Positions 1-9,085 are shown, numbered from the stretch's first letter. The stretch: DNA of 64,000 nt from Macrococcus lamae (GCF_004359545.1 NZ_SCWB01000001.1:1-64000), one strand, 5' to 3'. The notes: a model not told the origin generated them from the letters alone. Made by a program: numbers and translations.

Positions 1-5
1 GGCGA

Positions 6-30
6 ACTTCCTGGTGCCAGACCAGGAAGT
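6..30. repeat. Perfect 10-bp inverted repeat, unassigned
   Basis: Bases 6-15 (ACTTCCTGGT) and 21-30 (ACCAGGAAGT) are perfect complements around a 5-nt loop. No T-run follows, so it is not a typical terminator. It may be the 3' part of a structured RNA or of a transcript starting left of the window. I recognise no RNA family. Confidence 0.5.
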
Positions 31-88
31 AGCCAGTAATAACTACGACTGCAAATCGATATTTTTTATTTTTCGAAGAAAAAGAAAA

Positions 89-117
89 GACAAACCCATT
101 TTCAAAATGAGTTTGTC
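89..117. repeat. Hairpin, possible bidirectional terminator or dispersed repeat
   Basis: GACAAAC at 89-95 pairs with GTTTGTC at 111-117, and the inner CATTTT/AAAATG also pairs, giving a long stem with almost no loop. An A-rich stretch precedes it (61-88), which would read as T-rich on the minus strand. It lies directly before a second hairpin at 128-150. Confidence 0.55.
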
Positions 118-127
118 TACAGTCTGA

Positions 128-157
128 AGCCGTGAATGTTATTCACGGCTTTTTATT
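128..157 (+). terminator. Intrinsic terminator for a gene left of the window
   Basis: AGCCGTGAAT (128-137), a 3-nt loop and ATTCACGGCT (141-150) form a perfect 10-bp stem followed by a T-rich tail. It would end plus-strand transcription entering from upstream of base 1. Confidence 0.75.
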
Positions 158-178
158 ATGCAAATTTTTAATCCGATA

Positions 179-216
179 AAAACGGAAATGCCTAAATTAA
201 TAAGCATTTCCGTTTT
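179..216 (-). terminator. Terminator downstream of the minus-strand sORF
   Basis: A 13-bp perfect inverted repeat (179-191 with 204-216) ends, in the minus direction, in a run of T residues. It lies 25 bases beyond the stop of the small minus-strand ORF 241-342 and so probably ends that transcript. Confidence 0.65.
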
Positions 217-240
217 AAAAATATTATAGTTAATGAAAAA

Positions 241-342
241 CTAAAAAATCATATTCAGCAGTAATGTCAGTAAAATAGATAATACGATTGAAATAATGAT
301 TGAGAATAAACATCCTGTTGAACCGCCTGCATATCTGATCAT
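241..342 (-). CDS. Small hydrophobic membrane protein (33 aa), unknown function
   Basis: A 33-codon ORF reads ATG (342-340) to TAG (243-241). A consensus Shine-Dalgarno AAGGAGGT lies at 356-349, six bases before the start. The product begins MIRYAGGSTGC, and residues from about 12 onward are almost purely aliphatic and form one membrane segment. A plausible promoter (TTGTTT at 402-397, TATGTA at 378-373, 18-nt spacer) lies upstream and overlaps the divergent promoter of the 437 gene. A strong terminator follows at 216-179. RBS, promoter, terminator and single-TM composition together support a real gene. The function is not known to me; the Gly/Ser-rich N-terminus with a cysteine is distinctive. 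A type I toxin or a membrane regulator are alternatives I cannot separate. Confidence 0.7.
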   Translation of the reverse strand: MIRYAGGSTGCLFSIIISIVLSILLTLLLNMIF

Positions 343-384
343 CAGTTTACCTCCTTATATCTTCATAATTATTACATAGCCTGC

Positions 385-414
385 TTACATCTTTCTAAAC
401 AAATTTGATACAAT
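385..414 (+). promoter_or_regulatory. Candidate promoter of the AbrB-family gene
   Basis: TTACAT (385-390), an 18-nt spacer and TACAAT (409-414) resemble a sigma-A promoter 23 bases before the start at 437. It is divergent from, and interleaved with, the candidate promoter of the minus-strand sORF. Confidence 0.5.
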
Positions 415-436
415 ATTTATTAAAGGAAGTGACCGG

Positions 437-1489
437 ATGGTTCAAGTACTGTTAATTGTTTCTGCTCTTTTAGCGGGATTTATTCTAATGAAAGTTGGCA
501 TGATATTGCCATGGTTGTTCGGACCTATTATCGCTGCTGTACTATTTAGCAAAGTTTCAAATAAGAAGGCGACATGGCCACATGTACTCGGTGACGCTGG
601 TCTGTTTATTCTGGGCGCTCAGATCGGTGCAACGTTTACGAATGAAGTAGTAATGGATATCAAGAATGATATTTTAAATATTATTATTCTCAATATAATG
701 ATCCTGCTGGCTGCTGTTGCGCTGTCACTGCTATTTGCAAGAATCGTGGACTGTTCGTTTGAAACAGCGCTGCTCAGTTCAATACCCGGCGCACTCAGTC
801 AGATGATCGTGATGGCCGAGGAAAATGAAAAAGCCAGTTTACTGGTAGTGACATTATCGCAGACATCGAGATTATTATTTGTCATCATGATTGTTCCGTT
901 GATCAGTTCACTGCATCATTCAGGTAGTTCAAGTCACCCGGTTCATCGGCAGCCTGTTATTTTTGAGGCTCTAGAAATATGGACTATCATCGGTCTAATC
1001 ATCGCGATGCTGCTTGTCTGCTGGCTCATGACTAAAATCCATCTTCCTGTACCGCAGCTGCTTGCGCCCATTCTAGTCATTATCATCTGGAATTTAATAA
1101 CAGATGTGACATTTTCAACACCTTATTTTCTTATCGCCATCGCTCAAGTAATGTTTGGTGTGAGGATTGGTCTGCAGATGTACAGTCTGTCCAGTCAATT
1201 ATCGAAACGTCTGTTTATCGGGATTCTTATACAGAACATGATGCTGATTTTTGTGACACTACTGATTGTCATTCTTTTTACATGGATAACCGTACATCCA
1301 TTCAATGATTTATTTTTAAGTGCGGCGCCTGGGGGGATGGCGCAGATTATAATAGTCGGTCTTGAAACAAGAGCGAATGTTGCCATGATATCGAGCTATC
1401 ATATTTTCAGGATTTTCTTTATTCTTCTTATAGTGGCGCCTTTTGTCCAATATATCTTAAAGGCAAGACAGATTGACAAGTCTATTTGA
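437..1489 (+). CDS. AbrB-family membrane transporter/regulator (350 aa)
   Basis: This is a polytopic membrane protein of about ten hydrophobic segments, in two similar halves. The repeat is visible as paired segments such as LFILGAQIG in the first half and AQVMFGVRIG in the second, followed by glycine/proline-rich SSIPGALSQM and SAAPGGMAQI motifs. This duplicated motif pattern is characteristic of the AbrB family (PF05145), often mislabelled ammonia monooxygenase. The length matches family members. The RBS AAGGAAG precedes the ATG. Substrate is unknown. The gene stands alone: the next promoter (valS) starts inside its last codons, and I see no separate terminator between it and the valS leader. 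Confidence 0.8.
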   Translation: MVQVLLIVSALLAGFILMKVGMILPWLFGPIIAAVLFSKVSNKKATWPHVLGDAGLFILGAQIGATFTNEVVMDIKNDILNIIILNIMILLAAVALSLLFARIVDCSFETALLSSIPGALSQMIVMAEENEKASLLVVTLSQTSRLLFVIMIVPLISSLHHSGSSSHPVHRQPVIFEALEIWTIIGLIIAMLLVCWLMTKIHLPVPQLLAPILVIIIWNLITDVTFSTPYFLIAIAQVMFGVRIGLQMYSLSSQLSKRLFIGILIQNMMLIFVTLLIVILFTWITVHPFNDLFLSAAPGGMAQIIIVGLETRANVAMISSYHIFRIFFILLIVAPFVQYILKARQIDKSI

Positions 1490-1501
1490 ATCGGCTACTA
1501 T
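1473..1501 (+). promoter_or_regulatory. Promoter of the valS T-box leader
   Basis: TTGACA (1473-1478), a 17-nt spacer and TACTAT (1496-1501) form a strong sigma-A type promoter. The -35 lies inside the final codons of the upstream gene. Predicted transcription start is about 1508, just ahead of the leader stems. Confidence 0.75.
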
Positions 1502-1507
1502 TAAATC

Positions 1508-1738
1508 ATATTCATATGTTGAACGGGAAGAGTAAATCAATGAATACTTCTAGAGAGTACAGGGCTGGTGAAACTGTACAGTGTCTTTGATTGAAGGTAG
1601 CCCGCAAGGATCTTCTGCTGAACTGATAGTAGGTAGAAGCGTGAAAGAGCGTTAATCTGATTGAGTGCAGCTTCGGCTGAATTTAGGTGGTACCACGAGA
1701 TTAATCCCGTCCTATTGTTATAGGACGGGATTTTTTTA
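1508..1738 (+). promoter_or_regulatory. T-box leader, valine specific, controlling valS-folC
   Basis: The leader carries the T-box sequence GGTGGTACCACG at 1686-1697, followed by a terminator hairpin (1703-1714 with 1721-1732) and a T-run. Stem I shows the AGTA/GAA loop-E signature: AGTA on the 5' side (about 1531-1534) and GAA at 1593-1595 on the 3' side. Next comes GTA at 1597-1599, closed by CGGG/CCCG. GTA is a valine codon and the downstream gene is valyl-tRNA synthetase. By the established mechanism, uncharged tRNA-Val would pair with the specifier and with the T-box bulge, stabilising the antiterminator and allowing read-through. Confidence 0.93.
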
Positions 1739-1796
1739 TAGTTATTCGCTATATTTGATGATTTTTAATTAAAATTTTATATACAGGAGGACACTT

Positions 1797-4418
1797 ATGG
1801 ACACAAAATATAATCCTAAACTAGTTGAAGAGGGACGATATGAAAAATGGGTAGATAAAGAATTGTTTAAAGCAGAAAGCGGCTCACAGAAAAAGCCATT
1901 TACTATTGTTATACCACCGCCGAATGTAACGGGTAAGTTACATATCGGTCATGCTTGGGATACGACACTTCAGGATATTATCATTCGAATGAAACGAATG
2001 CAGGGATATAATGCACTGTATCTTCCTGGAATGGACCATGCAGGTATTGCAACACAGGCAAAAGTTGAGGCTAAATTACGTGAAGATGGCATCTCGCGTC
2101 ATGATATCGGCCGTGAAAAGTTTCTAGAGCATACGATGGAATGGAAAGAAGAATATGCCGGATTTATTCGTGAGCAGTGGGCAAAGCTTGGTCTTGGACT
2201 GGATTATTCCAGAGAGCGTTTTACGTTGGATGAAGGCTTGTCTGAAGCTGTGCGGGAAGTTTTTGTGAAGATGTATGAAAAAGGGCTGATTTACCGTGGT
2301 GAGCGTATTATCAACTGGGATCCTGCAGCACGTACAGCTCTCAGTGATATTGAAGTTATTCATGAGGAGATAGAAGGCGCTTTTTATCATATTAATTATC
2401 CTCTCGCGGACGGCAGTGGATTTATTGAAATAGCAACGACTCGTCCTGAAACATTGCTCGGTGATACGGCAGTTGTCGTGCACCCTGAGGATGAACGCTA
2501 TCAGGAGATGATCGGTAAAACTGTAATCCTGCCTATAATGGGTCGAGAAATTCCAGTACTCGGTGATGACTATGTTGAAAAGGACTTCGGAACAGGCGCG
2601 ATGAAAGTCACACCTGCCCATGATCCGAATGACTTTGAAATCGGTAATCGTCATCAACTGGAACGCATCAATATAATGAATGAAGATGGTACAATGAATG
2701 AGCTTGCTGGAAAATATCAAGGGATGAATCGTTTTGACTGCCGCAAGCAGCTGATTAAAGACTTGAAGTCGACCGGAGAATTAGTAAAAGTGGAGAAACA
2801 TATTCATCAAGTCGGACATAGTGAACGAAGCGGTGCAGTTGTTGAACCTTACTTGTCCACACAGTGGTTCGTTAAGATGGCACCGCTTGCCGATCAGGCA
2901 CTGGCGAATCAGCAGTCAGATGACCGTATTGATTTTATTCCACCACGATTTGAAGGTACATTTAACCGCTGGATGGAAGGCATTCATGACTGGTGTATTT
3001 CCCGTCAATTGTGGTGGGGACATCAGATTCCTGCATGGTATCATAAGGAAACGGGTGAACTGTATGTCGGTAAAACTGCTCCAGCTGACATTGACAACTG
3101 GAGACAGGACGATGACGTTCTGGATACGTGGTTCTCAAGTGCATTATGGCCATTCTCAACGCTCGGCTGGCCGGATGTTGATGCAGCTGATTTCAAAGAG
3201 TTCTATCCGACTAATGTACTGGTAACGGGTTATGACATCATCTTCTTCTGGGTTGCCCGGATGATTTTCCAGGGAATTGAATTCACAGACCGACGTCCGT
3301 TTGATAACGTGCTGATTCACGGACTTGTACGAGCAGAAGATGGCCGTAAAATGAGTAAATCTCTTGGAAACGGTGTCGACCCGATGGATATCATAGATGA
3401 ATATGGTGCCGATGCTCTACGTTACTTCCTTGCTACAGGTTCTACACCAGGTCAGGATCTACGCTATTCCACTGAAAAAGTACAAGCTACGTGGAATTTC
3501 ATCAACAAGATCTGGAATGCATCTCGTTTCAGTCTGATGAATATTGGAGATAATTTCAAAGCGTCGGATATAACTTTAGACGGAAAGAAATCTGTCGCTG
3601 ACAAGTGGATTTTAACACGTCTGAATGAAACCATTGAAGAAGTGACCCGTCTTGCTGAACGTTATGAATTCGGAGAAGTAGGACGCAGCCTCTATAACTT
3701 TATATGGGATGACTTCTGTGACTGGTATATTGAAATGAGTAAGATTCCAATGAATGGAGACGACGAGGAAGCAAAACAGTCGACCCGCTCTATTCTTGCC
3801 TATACACTTGATCAGATCATGCGTATGCTGCACCCATTTATGCCGTTTGTGACTGAGTCTATCTGGCAGAACCTGCCGCACGTCGGCGATTCCATTGTTA
3901 CCGCATCATGGCCGGTCGTGAGAGCAGAGTTGTCTGACGAGTCATCTAAGCAGGAGATGGAACAGCTGATGGAGATTATCCGTGCGGTACGTACAGCACG
4001 TAATGAAGTGAACACACCAATGTCCCGTGAAATTCCGATGACTATCAAGACGAACAATAAAGACGTAACAGACAAGCTTGAACGCAACAGATTCTTTCTT
4101 GAGCGATTCTGTAATCCATCTGAACTGATCATAGCACTTAACCCTGAAGTAACAGAAAAAGCAATGACACTCCCTGTAACAGGCGGCGAAGTGATTCTGC
4201 CGCTCGAAGGTCTGATTGATATGGATAAAGAACGAGCACGTCTGACAAAAGAACTGGAAAAATGGCAGGATGAGCTTGACCGAGTCAATAAAAAGCTTGC
4301 CAACGAAAGATTTGTATCTAAAGCACCTGAAAAAGTCATCAATGAAGAAAAGGAAAAGCAGCTCACTTATACAGAGCGCTATAACGCAGTGAAAGAACGT
4401 TTAGCACAATTAAAGTAG
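1797..4418 (+). CDS. valS: Valyl-tRNA synthetase
   Basis: This class I synthetase charges tRNA-Val in the cytoplasm. The HIGH signature appears as KLHIGH at residues 47-52 within [16 protein letters not shown]. The KMSKS loop is at residues 518-522. Between them lies the large editing (CP1) domain, with the [11 protein letters not shown] motif that hydrolyses mischarged Thr-tRNA. The C-terminal 60-70 residues are Lys/Glu rich and form the ValRS-specific coiled-coil tRNA-binding arm ([19 protein letters not shown]). At 873 aa it has the usual length. The start is fixed by AGGAGG eight bases upstream. A valine T-box controls expression. folC follows after 10 bases and is probably cotranscribed. 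Confidence 0.98.
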   Translation: MDTKYNPKLVEEGRYEKWVDKELFKAESGSQKKPFTIVIPPPNVTGKLHIGHAWDTTLQDIIIRMKRMQGYNALYLPGMDHAGIATQAKVEAKLREDGISRHDIGREKFLEHTMEWKEEYAGFIREQWAKLGLGLDYSRERFTLDEGLSEAVREVFVKMYEKGLIYRGERIINWDPAARTALSDIEVIHEEIEGAFYHINYPLADGSGFIEIATTRPETLLGDTAVVVHPEDERYQEMIGKTVILPIMGREIPVLGDDYVEKDFGTGAMKVTPAHDPNDFEIGNRHQLERINIMNEDGTMNELAGKYQGMNRFDCRKQLIKDLKSTGELVKVEKHIHQVGHSERSGAVVEPYLSTQWFVKMAPLADQALANQQSDDRIDFIPPRFEGTFNRWMEGIHDWCISRQLWWGHQIPAWYHKETGELYVGKTAPADIDNWRQDDDVLDTWFSSALWPFSTLGWPDVDAADFKEFYPTNVLVTGYDIIFFWVARMIFQGIEFTDRRPFDNVLIHGLVRAEDGRKMSKSLGNGVDPMDIIDEYGADALRYFLATGSTPGQDLRYSTEKVQATWNFINKIWNASRFSLMNIGDNFKASDITLDGKKSVADKWILTRLNETIEEVTRLAERYEFGEVGRSLYNFIWDDFCDWYIEMSKIPMNGDDEEAKQSTRSILAYTLDQIMRMLHPFMPFVTESIWQNLPHVGDSIVTASWPVVRAELSDESSKQEMEQLMEIIRAVRTARNEVNTPMSREIPMTIKTNNKDVTDKLERNRFFLERFCNPSELIIALNPEVTEKAMTLPVTGGEVILPLEGLIDMDKERARLTKELEKWQDELDRVNKKLANERFVSKAPEKVINEEKEKQLTYTERYNAVKERLAQLK

Positions 4419-4428
4419 AGGCGAATTT

Positions 4429-5694
4429 ATGAACTATTTAGAAAGCTTATATTGGATACATGAACGGACGAAGTTTGGAATTAAACCTGGAATTAAACGA
4501 ATGCAGTGGATGCTCGAGCGACTCGGCAGTCCAGAAAAGCATATTAATGGTATCCATGTCGTCGGAACAAATGGCAAGGGATCAACGGTCAGTTATTTAA
4601 AAAATGCATTGATGGCTAATGACTACACGATAGGCACCTTTACATCACCTTATATTGAGACATTCAATGAACGTATTAGTTTGAATGGTCAACCTATAAC
4701 GGATGAAGAAATTGTGCTTCTTGTTGAGAAAGTCAAACCAATCAGTGAACAGCTGACTGTAGAAACTGACTTAGGACCAGCAACTGAATTTGAAATCATT
4801 ACTTTGATGATGTTTGTCTATTTTGGTCAAGTTCAGCCTGTGGATTTTGTAGTTGTAGAAGCAGGACTCGGTGCTAAGAACGATTCAACCAATGTTTTTA
4901 TGCCGATAATGACTGTTCTGACCAGTATTGGTCTTGACCATACAAATATTATGGGTGACACTTATCTTGATATAGCGAAAGAAAAAGCAGGGGTCGTAAG
5001 ACCTGGAGTACCGCTTATCTATGCGATTAAAAATGAGGAAGCCCGTCATTATGTCTTAAGTCAGACTGAGCACTATCACGCTAAAGCAATCGAATTCAGC
5101 CGGGATTTTCATGTCATTCCTTTTGATGGTGAGTTTACTTATCGTTATAAGGATTATGAACTGGAGCACATCGGTCTTAAGATGATCGGACATCACCAGC
5201 AGGAGAATGCAGCTGTTGCGATTACGACTTTGATCGAAATGTATGAACGCGGTATCATTATGCTCGACTTCAATAAAATGATTCATGCGATAGAAGAAAC
5301 TACCTGGACCGGGCGCATCGAGAAAATTCAGGAGAATCCAACGATTATTCTTGACGGGGCGCACAATAAGGAATCGATTGATGCGCTTGTCGAAACACTG
5401 AATGCCTACTATCCTAACCGACGTATCGACGTCCTGTTTTCTGCAATTGACGGCAAACCTATCGGTAGTATGATGATGGCACTGGAAGATATAGCAGCAA
5501 CGTTTTATGTGACAGAATTTGATTTTCCTAAAGCATTACCTGTTGATACTATCTACGAAAACGTTGAACATGAACGTGTGGAAAAAGTGGAAGACTATGG
5601 AGCTTTTATTAAATCCTATGATGGAGATATGCTGCTGGTAACTGGAAGTCTGTATTTCATCAGTGCCGTAAAAGATTATTTGAAAAAACATTAG
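4429..5694 (+). CDS. folC: Folylpolyglutamate synthase / dihydrofolate synthase
   Basis: The enzyme adds glutamate to dihydropteroate and to reduced folates, retaining them in the cell. It belongs to the Mur-ligase superfamily. The ATP-binding loop GTNGKGST is at residues 46-53. A TSPYIETFNERI segment follows, typical of FolC, as is the later ILDGAHNKESI motif with the conserved His in the C-terminal glutamate ligase domain. At 421 aa it is normal in length. It starts 10 bases after valS and probably lies in the same transcript, an arrangement conserved in Bacillales. A hairpin with a T-run follows the stop. Confidence 0.96.
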   Translation: MNYLESLYWIHERTKFGIKPGIKRMQWMLERLGSPEKHINGIHVVGTNGKGSTVSYLKNALMANDYTIGTFTSPYIETFNERISLNGQPITDEEIVLLVEKVKPISEQLTVETDLGPATEFEIITLMMFVYFGQVQPVDFVVVEAGLGAKNDSTNVFMPIMTVLTSIGLDHTNIMGDTYLDIAKEKAGVVRPGVPLIYAIKNEEARHYVLSQTEHYHAKAIEFSRDFHVIPFDGEFTYRYKDYELEHIGLKMIGHHQQENAAVAITTLIEMYERGIIMLDFNKMIHAIEETTWTGRIEKIQENPTIILDGAHNKESIDALVETLNAYYPNRRIDVLFSAIDGKPIGSMMMALEDIAATFYVTEFDFPKALPVDTIYENVEHERVEKVEDYGAFIKSYDGDMLLVTGSLYFISAVKDYLKKH

Positions 5695-5721
5695 AATTTA
5701 TTTAACTATTCAGAAAATAGG

Positions 5722-5746
5722 GAACCCTCTTAAAAAAGGGGGTTTT
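5722..5746 (+). terminator. Hairpin after folC that overlaps the next gene's RBS
   Basis: AACCC (5723-5727) can pair with GGGTT (5739-5743), followed by further T residues, as in an intrinsic terminator for folC. The AAGGGGG in the 3' arm is also the only Shine-Dalgarno for the start at 5751, so the hairpin would mask it in read-through transcripts. Confidence 0.45.
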
Positions 5747-5750
5747 TATA

Positions 5751-7136
5751 ATGGAGAAAAAAATCAGAATGCCGCATACGTATGCACTGTTGCTGTTCTT
5801 GGTTGCTGCTGCCTGTTTGATGACATACATTATTCCTGCGGGCACTTTTGACAGAAAAGAAGTGGATGGTCGGACAGAAGTAGTCAATCAATCGTATCAC
5901 CAGGTTAGCCAGACACCTGTTTCACCTATAGAAGTGTTTAGAGCAGTTCCAGATGGTATGATAGCGGGAGCAGAAATCATCTTCTACATATTCCTAGTAG
6001 GTGGTGCTTTTGGTATTATTCATAGAACCAATGCAATCAATGCTGGCGTCAATTCAATGATGAGAAAGGCGGGGAGGTATGGGAAGTGGCTGATTCCTCT
6101 TACAATGATACTGTTCAGTATTTTAGGTTTTACCATTGGTATGAGTGAAGAAGCAATTGTTTTTGTTCCAATAGGAATTGCACTTGCTGCAGCACTTGGT
6201 TATGACGCGATAGTAGGAGCAGCGATGGTAGCTCTTGGTGCAGGTATTGGTTTTCTGGGAGGTATGCTGAATCCGTTTACGGTAGGAGTTGCCCAGAAAA
6301 TTGCAGAAATCCCCTTATTCTCAGGGTGGCTGTTCAGAACAATTGTTTACTTGCTGGTACTGCTCAGCGGTATTATTTATGTCATGTGGTATGCAGAACG
6401 AGTGAGAAAAAATCCCGAAAAAAGTATCGTGAATGATATCGACATCATTGAGCGGAGAACTCTCTCTGATGAAGTCGCTGAAGATGAGATTCAACCTTTT
6501 AATCAGCGTCATGCATGGATACTGTTATTGCTGCTGCTGACAGTCATCATAAACGTCTATGGTATTTTCAAATATGAATGGTTTCTCGTACAGATGAGTG
6601 CGAACTTTCTGATACTGGGCATCGTTGCCGGTCTGATAGGAGGACTGGGACTGAACGGAACTTTTGATGCCATGATTGAAGGTATGAAGGATATTCTTTA
6701 TGGAGCCCTCATCGTCGGATTTGCCCGTGCTATTGTCGTTGTGCTTGAAGCAGGTAAAATCATAGATACAATCGTCTATTATATGACTGATTTCATCGAT
6801 CACCTGCCGGCTGCATTCTCGGTCGTCGCCATGTTTTTCACACAGCTTATTCTCAATTTTTTTATTCCATCGGGTTCCGGTCAGGCGATGACCACTATGC
6901 CTATCATGGTACCGATAGCCGATCTGCTTGATATTAACAGACAGCTTGCTGTACTTGCTTTTCAGTACGGAGATGCTATCAGCAATAATATTATTCCGAC
7001 ATCAGCTTCACTCATGGGGCTGTTAGCTGTAGCAGGCATTCCTTATACAAAATGGCTGAAGTTTGTCTGGAAAATATCTCTAATTTGGGTCGTGATCTGT
7101 CTCGGCAGTATGATCGTCTATTTATATATCACCTAA
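5751..7136 (+). CDS. YfcC-family / C4-dicarboxylate-type anaerobic carrier
   Basis: This is a 461-aa membrane protein with about 12-13 hydrophobic segments. The N-terminus MRMPHTYALLLFL-like stretch with IIPAGTFDR is typical of the YfcC family (PF03606, DcuC-related). Conserved internal features include a GMSEEAIVF motif, a glycine-rich GAGIGFLGGMLNPFTVGVAQ loop (residues about 160-180), and a C-terminal FIPSGSGQAMTTMPIMVP followed by SNNIIPTSA, as in basic-amino-acid/dicarboxylate antiporters. Substrate cannot be told from sequence; family members are proposed to move C4-dicarboxylates, arginine/ornithine or oligopeptides. It appears monocistronic, with a terminator following at 7155. Confidence 0.85.
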   Translation: MEKKIRMPHTYALLLFLVAAACLMTYIIPAGTFDRKEVDGRTEVVNQSYHQVSQTPVSPIEVFRAVPDGMIAGAEIIFYIFLVGGAFGIIHRTNAINAGVNSMMRKAGRYGKWLIPLTMILFSILGFTIGMSEEAIVFVPIGIALAAALGYDAIVGAAMVALGAGIGFLGGMLNPFTVGVAQKIAEIPLFSGWLFRTIVYLLVLLSGIIYVMWYAERVRKNPEKSIVNDIDIIERRTLSDEVAEDEIQPFNQRHAWILLLLLLTVIINVYGIFKYEWFLVQMSANFLILGIVAGLIGGLGLNGTFDAMIEGMKDILYGALIVGFARAIVVVLEAGKIIDTIVYYMTDFIDHLPAAFSVVAMFFTQLILNFFIPSGSGQAMTTMPIMVPIADLLDINRQLAVLAFQYGDAISNNIIPTSASLMGLLAVAGIPYTKWLKFVWKISLIWVVICLGSMIVYLYIT

Positions 7137-7154
7137 TTAAAAATTCTCATAATG

Positions 7155-7190
7155 AACTGCAATGACATCACTGTCGCTGCAGTTTTATTT
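7155..7190 (+). terminator. Intrinsic terminator of the YfcC gene
   Basis: AACTGCA (7155-7161) pairs with TGCAGTT (7178-7184), with an inner GACA/TGTC pair, followed by TTTATTTTATT. It lies 18 bases past the stop codon at 7136. The remaining 180 bases to comC show no further clear feature. Confidence 0.75.
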
Positions 7191-7370
7191 TATTATAAAT
7201 TCAAAACATGCTTATTTTAACGAAAAGCAGTGAAATGATTGCAGAAAACAATGAATCATAACTTTTTCATCAGAATCTGCAGTGAACCATACGCATTTCA
7301 TCATTTTCTGCGTTTTTACGTATCGATAAAATTGATTTATAGTTAAGTCATCAATAGTTGAGGTGATGAT

Positions 7371-8078
7371 ATGTGGGCTATAATTGTCGGCAGTATGATG
7401 GGATCGTTCATGTTATGTGTGCTATATGCTGAAGATACTTTACTCCGGCGCTCTCAATGTGATCATTGTGGAAAATTTCTAACCTGGCATGAGCTGATTC
7501 CAGTTGTCAGCTTTATTCTTCAAAAGGGTAAATGTCGATCATGCGGTCAGCCTATACCTGGCAATCACATCATTACTGAGCTGCTGTTCGCGTTGTTATT
7601 TCTGCTGTTTACTGTTCATATTGACGATATGACCGGCAATCGTATACTGCTCATCTGTTTTTTAGTTCCACTTGCAATATATGATACTCATCACTTTCGT
7701 ATACCGAACCACATGACGGTTCTCTTCTTTCTGCTGCTGCTGATCTTTAACTTTGATCAGCTGTTCAACTTCAGCCATCTGTTATACTCCAGTGTATTGA
7801 TTCTACTGCTTCATCTGTTTTATTTTCTAACTAAGGGTATTGGCTACGGCGATATCAAATTGTTAGCTGTGATGTCGTTGTTTTTGCCCTGGCAGTATTT
7901 CATTCTTATCTTTATGTTGAGTTATATTATCGGCGGTATCGCAGCAATCATTTTTCTGTTCTATAAGAATCAACTGAAGAAGATACCACTCGTTCCTTTT
8001 ATTACAACGAGCACGATCATTGTTCTCATTTACTACGATGAATTACATTCTATTTACTTTGGAGGATTTATAAATTAA
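7371..8078 (+). CDS. comC: Prepilin peptidase (type IV leader peptidase)
   Basis: An A24-family aspartic protease of the membrane that cleaves the leader of ComG-type pseudopilins, needed for DNA uptake pilus assembly in Bacillales. At 235 aa it has the usual size. Near the N-terminus is the cytoplasmic zinc-ribbon-like CDHCGK...CRSCGQPIPGNH (two CxxC pairs). The catalytic aspartates sit in YDTHHFRIPN (residue about 105) and GYGDIKLLA (residue about 163). Several membrane segments follow. The RBS GAGGTGAT precedes the ATG. The stop overlaps the radC start by one base, so translation of the two is probably coupled. Whether the cell is competent cannot be inferred from this gene alone. Confidence 0.92.
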   Translation: MWAIIVGSMMGSFMLCVLYAEDTLLRRSQCDHCGKFLTWHELIPVVSFILQKGKCRSCGQPIPGNHIITELLFALLFLLFTVHIDDMTGNRILLICFLVPLAIYDTHHFRIPNHMTVLFFLLLLIFNFDQLFNFSHLLYSSVLILLLHLFYFLTKGIGYGDIKLLAVMSLFLPWQYFILIFMLSYIIGGIAAIIFLFYKNQLKKIPLVPFITTSTIIVLIYYDELHSIYFGGFIN

Positions 8079-8746
8079 TGTTGACGATGATAGAACATGA
8101 TAAACCGCGTGAACGCTTGATGACTTATGGACCGGAACAGCTGACAAATCAAGAGCTGCTGGCCATTATTATCAATACCGGAACTAAAGATGAAACGGTG
8201 CTGGAAGTTGCCAATAAAATATTGAATCTTGTCGGCAATGTCAGAGATTTAAGATATTTGACGCTGCAGGAGCTGAGAGACATTAAAGGCATCGGTGAAA
8301 AGAAGGCGGTCACTATGCTTGCCATGATTGAACTGGCGGTACGCATGCATACGCATTCTCTGGAAGATAAAATCCGCATAAAGTCACCTCAATGTGTAGC
8401 AGATTTATTAATGGAACGGCTAAGGTATTATACTCAGGAACATTTTATCGCTCTCTATTTAAATACGAAGAATGTTGTCATTCATGAACAAGTAATCTTC
8501 AAAGGGTCATTGAATGCTTCAATTGTTCATCCGAGAGAAGTTTTCAGAGAAGCGGTGAAACGTTCTGCTGCCAATATCATCGTGGTTCATAATCATCCCA
8601 GTGGAGATCCAACACCTTCTGTTGAAGATATCGAAGCAACTAAGCGTCTGATGAACTGTGGAACGATGTTCGGCATTGAACTGCTGGATCATATTATTAT
8701 CGGCAACGGTACATTTGTCAGTATTAAGGAAAAAGGACTACTTTAA
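8078..8746 (+). CDS. radC: RadC family JAB/MPN-domain protein
   Basis: This is a 222-aa protein with an N-terminal helix-hairpin-helix region (LRDIKGIGEKKAV, residues 66-78) and a C-terminal JAB1/MPN-like metalloprotease fold. The JAMM-like motif is VVHNHPSGDPTPSVED (residues about 168-183), giving the H-x-H and distal Asp ligands. Despite the name, a DNA repair function is not established for the family; it is often linked to competence and mobile elements. The start overlaps the comC stop by one base and uses GGAGG 12 bases upstream. An internal ATG at 8087 is possible but even farther from that RBS. Confidence 0.92.
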   Translation: MLTMIEHDKPRERLMTYGPEQLTNQELLAIIINTGTKDETVLEVANKILNLVGNVRDLRYLTLQELRDIKGIGEKKAVTMLAMIELAVRMHTHSLEDKIRIKSPQCVADLLMERLRYYTQEHFIALYLNTKNVVIHEQVIFKGSLNASIVHPREVFREAVKRSAANIIVVHNHPSGDPTPSVEDIEATKRLMNCGTMFGIELLDHIIIGNGTFVSIKEKGLL

Positions 8747-8797
8747 TTTATGTGTCATGTGCCGGACTTTCCTTTATAATCAAGGAGAGGTGAACAC

Positions 8798-9085
8798 ATG
8801 GATATTTTTGCGATTGTCTTCCTGCTGCTGCTGATTGCGCCGATGGTTTATATGTACAGCATGCTGAACAGAGAGCCTGTTATTTTAAGAAAGCATTTTA
8901 TCAGGACATTTATCATAGCCTTTATCGGTATGAGTCTGTTTCCGCTCATCTTTTTCACATTGATGGAAAATACATATCAAGGCAGTATAGTGATTGTCAT
9001 ATTCAGCACACTTGCTGCTGGGTTAGTATGGAGCTTGATCTGTCTCGGATTTCTCTATGTAATGAAGAAGTGGCTGAAAAAATAA
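8798..9085 (+). CDS. Small three-helix membrane protein, unknown function
   Basis: This 95-aa protein has three predicted membrane segments (residues about 3-20, 36-54 and 64-88) and a basic C-terminus (KKWLKK), so the C-terminus is probably cytoplasmic. A strong RBS (AGGAGAGG) precedes the ATG. I do not recognise the family. It lies after radC and before the leader of the ABC exporter. A weak stem with a T-rich tail just after the stop (about 9087-9108) may end it. Confidence 0.7.
   Translation: MDIFAIVFLLLLIAPMVYMYSMLNREPVILRKHFIRTFIIAFIGMSLFPLIFFTLMENTYQGSIVIVIFSTLAAGLVWSLICLGFLYVMKKWLKK

Noticed and set aside
2124-2720. 198-codon antisense ORF in valS
   Set aside because: It lies wholly in a conserved synthetase reading frame, has no RBS and shows no protein family pattern.
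3812-4366. 184-codon antisense ORF in the 3' part of valS
   Set aside because: Ser/Leu-rich shadow of the Lys/Glu-rich coiled coil on the other strand.
7200-7370. Possible structured or regulatory region before comC
   Set aside because: Short repeated GCAG/TTTCATCATTTT-like words are present, but no consistent stem or consensus promoter could be made.
8752-8780. TATAAT at 8775-8780 as promoter of the 95-aa membrane protein
   Set aside because: A start from it would fall on the RBS and leave almost no leader, and the -35 is poor. Kept out as unsupported.
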